Under the pieces are notes generated by a model. The model was not told where the DNA came from. It made no database searches and saw only the letters and a program-made list of their open reading frames with translations. Both the position numbers and the translations under genes were made by a program. Of a stretch of 64,000 nucleotides of DNA, positions 22,038 to 32,494 are shown in pieces (position 1 is the first letter of the stretch; each line of letters opens with the position of its first letter). This stretch comes from Perognathus longimembris pacificus (taxonomy: Eukaryota > Chordata > Mammalia > Rodentia > Heteromyidae), in NCBI RefSeq assembly GCF_023159225.1, contig NC_063161.1, forward strand, positions 77,662,267 through 77,726,266, read 5' to 3'.

Positions 22038-22875
22038 TCTCCATATACTTTATTTTAATTTGCTTTTAAATGTTTTTGCAGTGCTGGGGTTCGAGCCTAG
22101 GTTTGATGTGATTTGCTACGTCTTATGCTGCCCAGCGGACCTCTTCCTGTTGTCCCCAAAAGGGGAAGAGAGGAGTCACAAGTTACCCATCATCTTTTCC
22201 CTTCCCTTTTACTCCCGCCCCCCAGGTCACGTGAGCAAGAGGAGGCACCAGGAGAAATCAGAAGACTGGGATGCTGAAGACCCAGAGACTACACTCAGGC
22301 TTGGATATGAAACCACAGAAGCCACCTTGGGCAGTGTGGTGACCAAAGGCAAACCACAGAGCCACAGGGGTTTCTTTCTCCTCCCACTCCCCTGTCTTCC
22401 CTGCCCCCCCCCCACTCCTCTTCCTCCTTATCTTTCACCCCACCCCCGTTCCCAGCCCCTCTCCTGGGCTGGCTGGATAGGACAGGATCAAATGAAGCTG
22501 GATCCGAGGCATAGAGTCAACCAGACTGGCCTTTAGAGCCAGGCCGCAGGAAAGAGACAGGAAGCCATGATTAGAGAGGGCAAGGCCAAACACGAGTGAG
22601 TCACTGGTGGGGGAGAAGGCCAGGGTTTCCTGTGTGTTCCTGCAGAGGTCAGAGTATCCAGCGGGGCCCACTCATCCCTGGGGCCCGAGGGCCTCCCTGT
22701 CAAGCGTGGCGTCACCACCGGCTGGTTATTCTCTGCCTGGGGCATGCACAGGCTTCAGGGAGGGTGCAGCCTGGTCCAGGCTGCCCTTGCGGCCTCTGAG
22801 CCACCCTCCCTCTGCCCCCATGCCTGGAGGGGCCCAGGATCTTGCGATTCTGAACACTTTTTTTTTTTTTTTTAA
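22038..22875. other. Intergenic stretch, mostly unique
   Basis: A weak antisense ID-like piece lies near 22,075-22,130 (GTGCTGGGGTTCGAGCC). The rest shows no supported feature. Confidence 0.45.
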
Positions 22876-23176
22876 CAGCACTAGAGTTTGAACTCAGGTC
22901 ATTCATAGGCAAACCCACCACTTGAACTATACCCCAGGCCCTTTTACTTAACTTTTTAGAGTTGAGTGGTCTTGAATTTTTGCCCAGAGGGCTTGGGATC
23001 TTGATCCTCCTACTTCCACCTCCCAAGTCACTGGGATTATAGGCTTGTACCACTACACCCAATGTGGTTGTTGAGATGAGGTTTTGGTCACTTTTTTCCA
23101 GAGTTAGGCTCAGATTTCGACCCTCCCGATTTCTGCCTTGCAAGTATCTGGGATGACAGGCACGCACCACCATGTT
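22876..23176 (-). repeat. Trimeric-type SINE (7SL-7SL-tRNA), antisense
   Basis: On the plus strand a tRNA-like block (GAGTTTGAACTCAGG ... ACTTGAACTATACCCCAGG) is followed by two reversed 7SL-like blocks, each ending in ATTATAGGCTTGTACCAC- or GATGACAGGCACGCACCACC-type sequence. Confidence 0.65.
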
Positions 23177-23270
23177 GAAACCATTCTGAAGACTTTTCAA
23201 CAAGAAGTTCTGTGTTCTCATCATCTACACATTCTAGGCTCAAGTGGTCTACCTCCATCTAAAAGAATAG

Positions 23271-23392
23271 GTGAGCGGGTGGGTGGATGGAGGGCGAGTG
23301 GATGAGTGGGTGAATGGATGGATGGGTAGATGAGTGGATGGATGAAAGAATGGGTGAATAGATAGATGATTGATAGATAGACAGTTATTTTT
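23271..23392. repeat. (GGAT/GATA)n degenerate microsatellite
   Basis: Runs of GGATGGAT-, GAATGGAT- and GATAGATA-type tetramers. Confidence 0.9.
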
Positions 23393-23500
23393 TAGATAAG
23401 AGATCTTGCACTTTTTCCCAGCTGGCCTGGGACCTTGGTCCTCCTACCTCCACCTCCTGAATCACTGGGATTACAGGCATGTACCACTATTCTTAACTTG
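23393..23500 (-). repeat. 7SL-like SINE monomer, antisense
   Basis: CCTCCACCTCCTGAATCACT and GGGATTACAGGCATGTACCA mark a reversed B1-type block. Confidence 0.7.
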
Positions 23501-23682
23501 GTTCTTGCGAAGATAGATGGAGGGGTGATTAAATGGGAGGTTGCACAGATGGATGCCTAGTTTGTGGGGGTTTGAGAGCATCGGTCTCTTTAGAACGAGA
23601 ACTGGGTGTGGGGACTCTGGGGGGTGCTCACAGACACACTTGCTGTCTTGCAGGCTGATAATCCGCCCCAGAAGTCAGCACA

Positions 23683-23790
23683 TTTTTTAAATGTTTTTCT
23701 TGTTATTACAAAGGTGATGTACAGAGGGGTTACAGTTATGTAAGTCAGGTAAATGGATAATGTCACCCGTTCCCTATGTCAGCAGTTTCT
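23683..23790 (-). repeat. L1 3'-end fragment, antisense
   Basis: ATGTACAGAGGGGTTACAGT followed by TATGTAAGTCAGGTAA is the reverse complement of the L1 tail at 12,640-12,690. Confidence 0.65.
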
Positions 23791-23854
23791 TGAGGAAGGG
23801 CTGGTCATGAGACCTGGGACACCTGCTCTGGACACTTCTCTATTTCTGTCCTGT

Positions 23855-23940
23855 GATGACTTGGAGTGCTGGAGATGGAACCAGGGCCTTCTAGACAGAC
23901 ATTAAGCACGGGCTCCACCACAGCACCCTACTCCGCAGCC
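23855..23940 (-). repeat. ID-like tRNA SINE monomer, antisense
   Basis: GTGCTGGAGATGGAACCAGG ... CTCCACCACAGCA fits a reversed ID element. Confidence 0.55.
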
Positions 23941-24448
23941 ATGCTTCCCTCCTGGAGGCTGGGTTCTACTCACTTGATTCCCAGCTCCCTAGGAAGTGGG
24001 GGTTCCCTTATGGGAACTAAGAACAGTAGTGAGAAGCAAGACAGCAGATCTGGACAGCTGGCAGCTCTGGGCCATGCTGCAGCACCAGAGACAGGTCTGT
24101 ATTACCTCTCATTCTGAATGGCAGCCTGGAAAGCGTGTCCCAGTGTGTCTGACTCAGACGGAGACAAGCAATTGATGTCAACTTAGCTGGGTCACAGTGC
24201 CCAGATAGACAGAAATATGTTTCAAAGAGGATGATTTTGGATACAATTAATATTTCAATTAGCAGACTTGGAATAAAGCCAATTGTGTGGTGTGTAGGCT
24301 CCGTCATCCGGTCACTGTCCTGATTAGGACAGACTGACCTCCCTTGAGCAAGAGCCGCCTACAGCAGATGCTTTTGAACTTGATCAGCAACATTTGCTCT
24401 CCCAGGTCTCCAGCCTGCTGCCCCACACTGCAAACATGAATCTCCAAG
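23941..24448. other. Intergenic stretch with possible ancient transposon fossil
   Basis: At 24,172-24,310, ATGTCAACTTAGCTGGGTCA and CAATTAGCAGACTTGG resemble a mammal-wide fossil repeat whose family I cannot name. The rest is unrecognised. Confidence 0.35.
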
Positions 24449-24668
24449 CCAGGTGCTGGTGGCTGTAATACTAGCTACTCAGAATGAGAGCTGAGGATCA
24501 CAGTTCAAAGCCAGTTTGGGCAGGAAAGTCCGCGAGTCTCTTATCTCCAATAAACCACCAGAAAACCAGAAGTTCATCTGTGATTCTAAGGGGTAGAGTG
24601 CTAACCTTGAACATAAAAGCAAAGGTATCACCCAGGCCCTGAGTTCAAGCCCCAGTGGCAAGAAAAAA
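24449..24668 (+). repeat. 7SL-Geo composite SINE
   Basis: CCAGGTGCTGGTGGCTGTAA head, linker ATCTCCAATAAACCACCAGA and right-half CCTGAGTTCAAGCCCCAG are all visible. Confidence 0.85.
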
Positions 24669-24721
24669 CGAACATGAATCCCTAGTTTCTACCTTGATCC
24701 AGTTCCCTAAAATCAATCTCT

Positions 24722-24966
24722 TCTTTTCTTTTTGTGCCAGTCTTGGGGCTTTAACTCAGTGCCTGGGCACTGGTCCTGAGTTTTTGAGCTCAAGGCTAGC
24801 TCTCTACCACTTGAGCCACAGCTTCACTTCCAACTCTCTTGGTGCTTAATTAAAGATAAGAGTTGCATGGACTTTCCTGCCTGGGCTTGGCTTCGAACCA
24901 CAATCCTTAGATCTCAGCCTCCTGAGTAGCTAGGGTAACAGGCGTAAGTCATCAACACCTGGCACA
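24722..24966 (-). repeat. 7SL-Geo composite SINE, antisense
   Basis: Starts with reversed Geo (GTGCCAGTCTTGGGGCTT) and ends with reversed 7SL (CTCCTGAGTAGCTAGGGTAA). Confidence 0.85.
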
Positions 24967-25406
24967 CAATCTTTAAATGTGTACACACCCCCATCCATAC
25001 ACATTCTCTGGGAGAACCCACAGATTTCCATAGTTCTTCTCATTGGGGGTGAAATGACCCCAAGGAGAGGCAGGAAGAAAGAAAAGACAGGGGAAGAATA
25101 CTCTGGAAGCTTCTCCCAATGTCTATTACATTGTCACTGGCCACCGCATCCCGTGAGTGTCTAGAATAAAAAATTGGCCTGCCTGAGAAAGGCCACCAGA
25201 AGAACCAACTTCCTGGACGTCTGTGGATGGACAGACAAGACTTCCAGCTGTCCCGTCTTCTTACCCAGCCCCTTACTTGCCCCCATCCCTGGCCATACTG
25301 GACAGAAACCAGGGACTTCATTGTCCCAGCGCTATGCCCAGCTTGGGTGCCTGCTCTTGGGCTGGTTGCTTGGCAACCAACCCCAGAGGGATGGGAAGGG
25401 GTCTTG
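24967..25406. other. Intergenic stretch, nothing recognised
   Basis: Unique sequence. Open frames at 25,174-25,528 lack domains and splice context. Confidence 0.45.
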
Positions 25407-25632
25407 TGTTGGGGACAGCTATGCTTTTAAGAGGGGATGGCCCAGCTAGCCTGTCCCCCCACCTTCCGGCTTCAACCGGAAGAGAAGCAAAGCAGCCCCC
25501 CCGCCTCTCGGCTCGGCCACGTGTGTAATGGCGGGGACCCCAGAAACCCGGTCTTGAAGTGCCCTTTCTCCGCCATGGCCTGCATCGAGAGCACTAATGC
25601 CTCTAAATCCTCTCTCTATACTGTCTAAAGAA
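25407..25632 (+). mobile_element. LTR fragment related to the 29,046 LTR
   Basis: TGTTGGGGACAGCTATGC, a TTTTAAGA segment and an AACCGGAAGAGA motif align in order with the first part of the LTR at 29,046. The TATA/poly(A) portion is missing. Confidence 0.65.
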
Positions 25633-25642
25633 GCATGCCAGA

Positions 25643-25715
25643 GCTGGGGGTGTAGCTCAGTGGTAGAGTACTCACCTAATGTGCAAGGCCCAGGGGCTCA
25701 TCCCCAGCACGACAG
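25643..25715 (+). repeat. ID-type tRNA SINE monomer
   Basis: GGGGTGTAGCTCAGTGGTAG and GGGGCTCATCCCCAGCAC match the tRNA-Ala/BC1-like ID element. Confidence 0.8.
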
Positions 25716-25914
25716 GCCTCACAGGCCTTTGCATGAGGCTTGGGACAGCCAGCCACAGAGTTCTCTCTTCAGATCAGGAGTGTCCGTGCAGAGAGGGGCT
25801 TCTGGGTCTGAGGGTCACTTGGACCAAGCCTTCTGGTCCATCCCTCTCCCTCCCCTCTCCCTCCCCAGTGAGCTTCAGGCATCCTGGGACTGCTCTAGGG
25901 GCTATCCCTATGGG

Positions 25915-26150
25915 ATTTTCATTGGAGCCTTCCATTTGGGCTCTGGATGCCCACTGTGGAAATCTTCTATCCTTGTTCCATGGAGCCCTGGCAGTCATGG
26001 TTGAAGGTCTTCCATTCCATGTCTCCCGTGGAGTTCAGGCTTCCACTGAATATGGGCTTCCAGAGCTCTGCTTTCTGTGGAGTTATGGCCTTCATGGAGC
26101 TCTTGGCTTCCATTGGGTCATGGCTTCCAATCGGTGGGATTCTGCTGAAG
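25915..26150. repeat. Degenerate ~30-bp minisatellite
   Basis: Variants of GGAG-(TT)-CATGGCTTCCATTGGG recur about seven times with heavy divergence (GGAGCCTTCCATTTGGG, GGAGTTCAGGCTTCCACTG, GGAGCTCTTGGCTTCCATT and others). Confidence 0.55.
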
Positions 26151-26159
26151 GCCTTACCA

Positions 26160-26568
26160 TGTGCTCTGGTTCTGACATGGCCCTTGGCGGGATGACCTAA
26201 GGCCACTCCTCTTCAATACAGTGACATCAGGAGGGTTTCTCAGCATCTGGCTGTCCCCTCCGCTTCTCACAATAAATGACATTTCATCACCATTGCACCA
26301 GGGCTGGGAGATGGGATCTATCTACGGTGACATGCCAGGAGGGAATCTGCCTTCATAAGTGGAATGAATGGCACCTAAAAGGCTAGTTCATTCACTTTTG
26401 CTTCAAAGTCTCACATGGGGAGGACTTGGCAAGAAAAATCTTCCCAATGCCAACATCTTACTGAGACTTGGGCCTCTCAGCTACGGGAAATGTTAGAAGC
26501 AAATTTGTGTTCTTTATAAATTACAGAGACTCAAGCGTTGTATTGTAGCAGCACAAAACAGACCAAGA
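26160..26568 (+). mobile_element. MLT1/MST-like solo LTR (MaLR group)
   Basis: Order and spacing fit: CTTCATAAG segment, TCACATGGGGAGGACTTGGC and TTACTGAGACTTGGGCCTC. A terminal TTGTATTGTAGCAGCACAAA and AGACCAAGACG resemble the family end. Confidence 0.55.
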
Positions 26569-26817
26569 CGCAAGACAATGGTATCCCAGTGAAACTGGGC
26601 CTTTGGCACCTATCCATTTGCAAGTTGATCTCCCATGGTTTGTGTCTTCTGTGGCTGGAACAGGCATTCGATGGGGGACATCTTTGGGTAAGAGCAGAGA
26701 TGAAGGAGGGGGAGAATGGCCCTGGGGTGTTCCTGCCCCAACTTCTGCCAAGTCCCCATGTCAGTTCAGCCTTTTACTAACGTGGAGCAAGAACTTTGAT
26801 TCAATGTTCTTTCTTTT

Positions 26818-27164
26818 GGGAGGGACAGGGAAGAGGGTAAAACTGGAGTTTGAGCCCAGGACCTTGTGCTACCACTTGAACCATGTCCCCAGCCCTTTTT
26901 ACTTTTAGTTGTTTTCTCTTTTTTAAGATAGAATGACACATTTGTGCCCAATCCATCCTGAACCATTATCCTCCTATGTATACTTCCCATGCAGCTGGGT
27001 CAAAAGGTTTAACCACCATACCCAACTGTTGATTGAGATGAGATCTCAATTTTTAAAAAAGAAAAGAAAACTTTTTGCCCAGCTTGTCTTTGAACCATGA
27101 GCCTCTCAGTCTCTACCTCCTCAGTAGCTAAGATTACAGACAAGAGTCATGGCACCCAACAAGG
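26818..27164 (-). repeat. Trimeric-type SINE (7SL-7SL-tRNA), antisense
   Basis: A tRNA-like block (GGAGTTTGAGCCCAGGACCT ... ACCACTTGAACCATGTCCCC) is followed by two reversed 7SL-like blocks separated by a CAACTGTTGATTGAGATGAG linker. The 22,876 copy has the equivalent linker GTGGTTGTTGAGATGAGG. Confidence 0.68.
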
Positions 27165-27454
27165 CTTTTGCATTTTGCAGGTGAGAAAATTCAGGAATTT
27201 TGTATCCGTCAGTGATTACTATAGTGATGCTGCATAACTGTTCTACACGCAGTGGCTTCAAACAGTAATTTGTATCTTCCCATTTGTGTGTCCTCGGTTT
27301 GGGCTATGAATCAGCTGATCAAGGCCAGGCTGAACTAGGCTCTGTTGACTCCACATTAGCCGCCAGTGCCTCTGTTCCTGTTTGGTCCCAGGGCCTCCTT
27401 AGGACACATGAGGCTAAGCAAGCCACACGAGCCATATGATTGCTTTTTATTTTG

Positions 27455-27598
27455 TTTATTTAATTGAGGGGGAGGAACAGAGTCTCACGATGTAACCCAG
27501 GTTGACCTGGAACTAACAGGCTGGCCTCAAACTTATGATTTTCCTGCTTTAGCCTCTTGAGTGCTGGGATTATAGGCACTTGTCAGCATGCCTGGCTT
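27455..27598 (-). repeat. B1 SINE, antisense
   Basis: AGAGTCTCACGATGTAACCC and TTGAGTGCTGGGATTATAGG are reversed B1 hallmarks. Confidence 0.88.
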
Positions 27599-28196
27599 CT
27601 TTCTTCCGTCTAAAGGTCTATTTTTCTCCTTTCCTATCCCTTTCTTTTGAATGTTTAGCTCATTGTTCTTTCTTTTATTTTTTGCAGTGTGTGCAGGTGA
27701 TTTACCACTGAGTTATAACTCAAGCTATAATGTATATTTTGACATTTAGTCATTTCATTATTGTTCAGCTTGAAATACATTAAATTTTCTTTAAATTGAA
27801 TATTTACTTGATGTGTTTACCTAGAAATAATAGAGTTTTTAAAGAAGATATCTGTCTGCTAATGCTTTTTCTTGTGCTAGTACTTGGTCTTGAACTTATA
27901 CCAGGCACACAAAATCAGCAATAATGGTACATTTTTTTAAATATCTCCTTGATATTCTGTCATGTTGCCTTATATGGTTGAGGCTGTTACTAGGTGCATA
28001 CAAGTTTAGAATTGTCATAGCTTTAACTCTAACCCTTCTGCATATCGCCTTCAATACAAAATATTTTTAAATACAAAATCTCTTATCTTCTAAGCATAAA
28101 AAGATGGTCATCACTTAGTAATAAGTCATGCCTTTTACTGTATAAAATTACTCTTTTTATAAGTAATCACTCTTTTATTTAAAAAAAAACAAACTA
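27599..28196 (-). repeat. AT-rich stretch with probable ancient L1 fragment, antisense
   Basis: Near 27,985-28,050, TTACTAGGTGCATACAAGTT and AGAATTGTCATAGC follow a well-known reversed L1M ORF2 segment. The rest is AT-rich and unassigned, with an ID-like scrap at 27,685-27,725. Confidence 0.45.
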
Positions 28197-28388
28197 TTTT
28201 GTAGTGGCTTACATCTGTAACCCTAGTTACTCAGGAGGCTTGAGATCTGATGAAGCAGTTCAAAGCTAGCCCAGGCAGGAAAGTTCATGAGACTCTTATC
28301 TCCAATTAACCACCAGAAAACTGGAAGTAGTGTTGTGGCTCAAAGGTAGGGTACTAGCCTTGAACAAAAGAGCTCAGAGACAGCACCT
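28197..28388 (+). repeat. 7SL-Geo composite SINE
   Basis: Head CTTACATCTGTAACCCTAGT, linker ATCTCCAATTAACCACCAGA, and Geo GTTGTGGCTCAAAGG. Confidence 0.82.
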
Positions 28389-28389
28389 T

Positions 28390-28547
28390 TATGTGGTACT
28401 GAGGAATCAAACCCTGGGCCTCATGCATGCTAGACAAGTACTTTACCACTAAGCCACATTCTCAGTCCTATTTAATTTTATTTTTTGTTGGTCATGGGGC
28501 TTGAACTTGGGGCCTAGGTGCTGTCTCTGAGCTCTTTTGTTCAAAAA
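28390..28547 (-). repeat. Antisense IDL half and antisense Geo fragment
   Basis: 28,395-28,472 is a reversed IDL left monomer (GGAATCAAACCCTGGG). 28,485-28,545 is a reversed Geo piece. Their order is opposite to an intact antisense dimer, so they are separate insertions. Confidence 0.7.
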
Positions 28548-28797
28548 AAAACCCACTTGTATTTTTCCCCTGTGATAGAGTGGAACTTACATGCTCTATT
28601 TCTCTTCCTTTTCTGTTTATCTTAGCAATATGAACATAGTTAATTGGTTAAAGCTTAACAGTAATCAAAATATTCCCTTGTCTTAAACAATTTAGAGATT
28701 TTAAACATGTTGATGGCTTCTTTCCTTACTGTCTTTTGTGTCCTGAGTTTTAGTTCTATTTTTCCTAGTTTTGAACATTAAAATAATTATTGGAGGG

Positions 28798-28988
28798 GAT
28801 GGAAATATGGCCTAGTGGCAAGAGTGCTTGCCTCATATACATGAAGCCCTGGGTTCAATTCCTCAGCACCACATATATAAAAGGCCAGAAGTGGCACTGT
28901 GAATCAAGTGGTAGAGTGCTGCTAGCCTTGAGCAAAAAGAAGCCAGGGACAGTGCTCAGGCCCTGAGTCCAAGCACCAGAACTGGCAA
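28798..28988 (+). repeat. IDL-Geo dimeric SINE with TA-rich tail
   Basis: Complete dimer (GGAAATATGGCCTAGTGGCA ... AGTCCAAGCACCAGAACTGG) whose tail has turned into a TA/TG microsatellite. Confidence 0.9.
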
Positions 28989-29584
28989 ATATATATATGT
29001 GTATATATATATGTATGTGTATATATATACATATATGTATATATATGTAGGGGATGGCTATGCCTTTAAGACCTGGGACCGCTGGCTGCTAGCCAACTCC
29101 TACCTCCTTCTGGGTCCGAAACCGGAAGAGATGCCAAACCAAGCCTCTCGTCTAAGAGCACATGTGCCACCATGGCGCCAGCTGAGCCAGGAGGCCGAGC
29201 CAAGGGGCTGGGCCTCTGCGGGAAGTTCCGTGACAATCGTTAATACCCAGTTAGTCCCTCCTCTTCCTGCCGCCATTAGTGTTATATAAACCCCTCCCTT
29301 GAATAAAACCCTTTGGAAGCCGGTAGACCATCGGATGGCTCCCCCGAATTCTCCGTGTCCAATGTCTGCTCTTAAACATAAGGGGGGCTGGGGACGCAGG
29401 GGGGTTCAGCAGCCCTATCTCTTCTCAGCTTAGCCCGCCCGGGCACTCTGCCCTCCCACCAGTGGGAGCAGTGCGCAGAGCTGAGTGTCCCTCACAATTA
29501 AATGCTTGACGTCTCCCCAGGGGAGATGTGGAGATTTAGCTCGACATATATGTGTGTGTGTATATATATGTATATATGTGTGTT
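28989..29584. repeat. (TA/TG)n microsatellite split by an LTR
   Basis: TA/TG repeats at 28,989-29,045 and 29,547-29,584 lie on both sides of the LTR and share register-compatible TATA ends. Confidence 0.9.
29046..29546 (+). mobile_element. 501-bp solo LTR of an endogenous retrovirus
   Basis: Starts TGTAGGGGATGG and ends AGCTCGACA (TG...CA), with TATA flanks on both sides consistent with a 4-bp duplication. TTATATAAA at 29,282-29,290 is a strong TATA box, and AATAAA follows at 29,302-29,307. CpG content is notable. There is no primer-binding site or gag start next to it, so it is a solo LTR. It is related to the fragment at 25,407. Confidence 0.82.
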
Positions 29585-29686
29585 AGTACAATCAGTGATA
29601 AGAATTAACTATATATTCACAATGTCCTAACAATTTCTTCTTGTATCTCAGATCTCTTTTTTAAAAATTATTTTTGGAGGGGGGCA

Positions 29687-29853
29687 CTATCAGGGTTTGA
29701 ACTCAGGGCTTCCCATTCTCTCTGTCTGCCCCCAGCTCCACATCCTGCTGTTGGAGGTGAAGTCTCTCAGACTCTAATGCCTTGAATGTGAGTCCTCAGA
29801 TCTCAATTTCTGAGTAGCTAGGATTACAGGCATGAGCCACGGAGCCCAGCTCA
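29687..29853 (-). repeat. 7SL-Geo composite SINE, antisense, partial
   Basis: Ends in TTCTGAGTAGCTAGGATTAC and AGGCATGAGCCAC. The Geo half is decayed. Confidence 0.6.
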
Positions 29854-29959
29854 GACATTCCTTTGGACACCATTTTTTCCCTCTTCCTGAAGCACATTGT
29901 ATTCCTTGGTTAACTGTTCATAACATAGCACCACAGATTTCCTTAAAACCAGAAATCCG

Positions 29960-30210
29960 GGGGATAAGAGCGGTGGGGACACATAACCAGTTGCCACAGT
30001 TAGGTGGGTAAGAAAATCATAGTCCAAAGCCAGCCTCCTGGAAAAGTGCAGGACTGTCTGATACACTAAAGGTTTGGGGGCCTGGCTCAATGGAGGCGTG
30101 GCTCCGCTGCGGGGCATAGCTTTCTGTAGGGGCGTGGCTCACTGATGGAGCAGGTTCTGCCTTGTAAATTCAACATGGAGTTCGATTCTCAGTACTGCCC
30201 TCCTACCCAA
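29960..30210 (+). repeat. Old 7SL+tRNA SINE with expanded A-box region
   Basis: A 7SL-like block (ATCATAGTCCAAAGCCAGCC) leads into about four GGGGC(G/C)TGGCTC units at 30,076-30,150. A tRNA B box (GGAGTTCGATTCTCAGTACT) follows. Confidence 0.6.
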
Positions 30211-30299
30211 AGAAGACTCCAGAAATTTATAACCTCATGAGACGTGAGCAGGCTGCCATCTGCTGAGGCCATCTTCCTTTTGGCTTTTAGATACCATCT

Positions 30300-30418
30300 T
30301 CCCCGTGGTCGGCCCTTTGTGCATTTGCAGCGATCTCTTCTTACCAAGGCTCAAGGAATCCTCTGGCCTCGATTTCTGGAGTAGCTCGGATTATAGACTT
30401 GCACCACTGTGCCTGTTT
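30300..30418 (-). repeat. 7SL-like SINE monomer, antisense
   Basis: GGAGTAGCTCGGATTATAGA and TTGCACCACTGTGCCTG are reversed B1-type. Confidence 0.65.
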
Positions 30419-30427
30419 AGTTTTGTT

Positions 30428-30497
30428 TCTTGGGGCTGGGGATTAAGCCCAAGGCCTTCCACATGCTAAAGAGCAACCCTCTCAGTCCCTTGAGGTT
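30428..30497 (-). repeat. ID-type SINE monomer, antisense
   Basis: GGGGCTGGGGATTAAGCCCA through AACCCTCTCAGTCCC fits a reversed ID. Confidence 0.65.
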
Positions 30498-30507
30498 TTT
30501 ATGTTTT

Positions 30508-30728
30508 GTTTTTGTGCCAGTATTCGGGCTTGAACTCAGGGCCTGGTGCTGTTCCTTAGCTTTTCCACTCAAGGCTGGCCACTCTACTATTTGAGCCACA
30601 CTCTACTTCTGGTTAGTTGGAGAAAAGAGTCTCACAGACTTTCCAGTCCTGGCTAACTTTGAATTGCAGTTCTTACATCTCAACCTCCGGAGTAGCTAGG
30701 ATTACAGGCATGAACCCCTGGCACTCAG
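30508..30728 (-). repeat. 7SL-Geo composite SINE, antisense
   Basis: Reversed Geo (CAGTATTCGGGCTTGAACTC) followed by reversed 7SL (GGAGTAGCTAGGATTACAGG). Confidence 0.85.
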
Positions 30729-30844
30729 CCTTGGGTTTTCCTTTTTAATATCATATGATGTATTGGACTTACAGATTCCACACCACATCACTATTTTAAT
30801 ATAAAGTATCTGTAAAGCTTCACAATAACAGTAACATGTGTCAA

Positions 30845-30975
30845 TTTAGTGAGTGTCTATTAAGTGCTGGGCCCTGGGCTAGGGCAGTCTATTTGCTAAC
30901 TTACTTACAGATGAGGAAACGAAGTCTCAGGAACATCGTGTAACTCTTTCAAGGCCACACAGCACTAGATAATGG
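30845..30975 (-). repeat. MIR, antisense
   Basis: TTACAGATGAGGAAACGAAG and AAGGCCACACAGCACTAG match the reversed MIR core well. Confidence 0.8.
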
Positions 30976-31585
30976 AATCAAGTTTTCAAGCTTCCACCTC
31001 CCAGCTCACATGATAGTTGGAGAATGCCGAGTAAGGCTGCATGACCATCCAGGTTCTGCAATTTACTACCCGGCCTGGGACTTAATTCTGCTCTTGCAAC
31101 CATATTGGCCTCCCCTCCCTCCCACTGCCACACATAAGATAGATGAGACCCGATCATGGGGTAGAAACAGTTTTAAAATGGTAGCCTGCCATGTAAATGT
31201 AAGGCATAATTATGAGATTACTATTTGGTACGAAGGTCACTCATTTATTTCAAGCACGTTAGCCCCTTGATAAATGGAAAGGATGTGTCCAGAGACCTCA
31301 TCAAATTCCCACATTAGATTCCCCTCACAGCCTGTAATTTCTCCCATAAAATGCCATAACCTGTCACTCAAAAACTGTAAGTGACCCTTTAAAATATTTA
31401 ATGATTATATAAACACAGGCATCAAGCTATTTATAAAGATGTAAAGTTATTTGTAAATGTTGTCAGGAGTATCTGCTGAAACTGTTTTGCTGAATTCTTA
31501 AATTTTTTTCAACTGAATAAAGAACAGATTCTGGTCTGAGTTCTATGTTCTTTTGTTTTGGTTTTGTTTCTTTTTTTTTTTTTTA
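30976..31585. other. Intergenic stretch, nothing recognised
   Basis: Unique sequence, becoming AT-rich after 31,370. It ends in a T-rich tract that starts the next SINE. No exon is supported. Confidence 0.45.
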
Positions 31586-31756
31586 GTTTTGTTCAACTGG
31601 TGCTCTACCTCTTGAGCCATATATCCAGCCCATGTTTTTGCTGGTTATTTTGAAGAGGGACTCTTGTTGACTCTTCTGTCTTGAGCTGGCCTTGTCCTCT
31701 AGATTCAGCTTCCTGAGTAGCTAGGATTTACAGAGGTGAGCCACCAGTGTCGCATC
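31586..31756 (-). repeat. 7SL-Geo composite SINE, antisense
   Basis: GTGCTCTACCTCTTGAGCCA and TTCCTGAGTAGCTAGGATTT are visible. Confidence 0.75.
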
Positions 31757-31867
31757 AGTCATCTCTTTACTGGTTTAAATTTCCCTATTTTCTAAAAAAC
31801 TGCACTTCTATTATATTATAGTGTTAGACTGTACTGCTGTTTGACTTTCTGCGGGAAGCTTTCATTT

Positions 31868-31945
31868 CCAAAATACTGGGGATTGAACCAGGGTTTTGTG
31901 AATGCTAGGCAAGTGCTCTACTGATTGAAATACACCCCTCCCAGC
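31868..31945 (-). repeat. ID-type SINE monomer, antisense
   Basis: ATACTGGGGATTGAACCAGG and GCTAGGCAAGTGCTCTACTG. Confidence 0.75.
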
Positions 31946-32202
31946 ACCAGACTTTCTTCTTAATCACTTTTCACAGATATTCGGGGTAATGCATTGACTT
32001 GTAACACATATAATCCCATTATATGGTTTAAAGCATTTATGCCTATGCATTTGTATAGCTAATGACTAAATCAGGAGTATTTAAGGTTATACAAGGTTTA
32101 CATCTTTGAATTAGATGCTTGAATGTCATCGCTGTACGGTTAGACACTTCCTCAGTCTCTACTTTCAGTGATTTGATGAATGTTTAAATTATTTGTGGTG
32201 GC
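31946..32202. other. Short intergenic stretch, nothing recognised
   Basis: AT-rich and unassigned. Confidence 0.4.
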
Positions 32203-32406
32203 CAGGAGTTGATGGCTCATACCTTGAATCCTACTTACTTAGAAAGCTGAGATCTGAGAATTGCTATTTGAAACCAGCCTAGTCTGGAAAAGTCTGTGAG
32301 ACTCTTTCCTCTAGTTAACCAGCAAAAAAGCTGAAAGTGGTAGGGTGCCAGCCCTAAGCAAAAACACTTAGGATAGCTCCTAGGCCCTGAGTTTAAGCCT
32401 CAGTAT
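32203..32406 (+). repeat. 7SL-Geo composite SINE, degenerate
   Basis: GGAGTTGATGGCTCATACCT head, linker and a right half ending CCCTGAGTTTAAGCCTCAGT. Confidence 0.75.
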
Positions 32407-32409
32407 ACA

Positions 32410-32411
32410 CG

Positions 32412-32455
<44 letters not shown>
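32410..32455. repeat. (CA)n microsatellite in a SINE tail
   Basis: Dinucleotide run directly after the SINE. Confidence 0.97.
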
Positions 32456-32457
<2 letters not shown>

Positions 32458-32494
32458 TTTTGTGAAGGCTGCATTTTTCTCATTTATTTATCTA

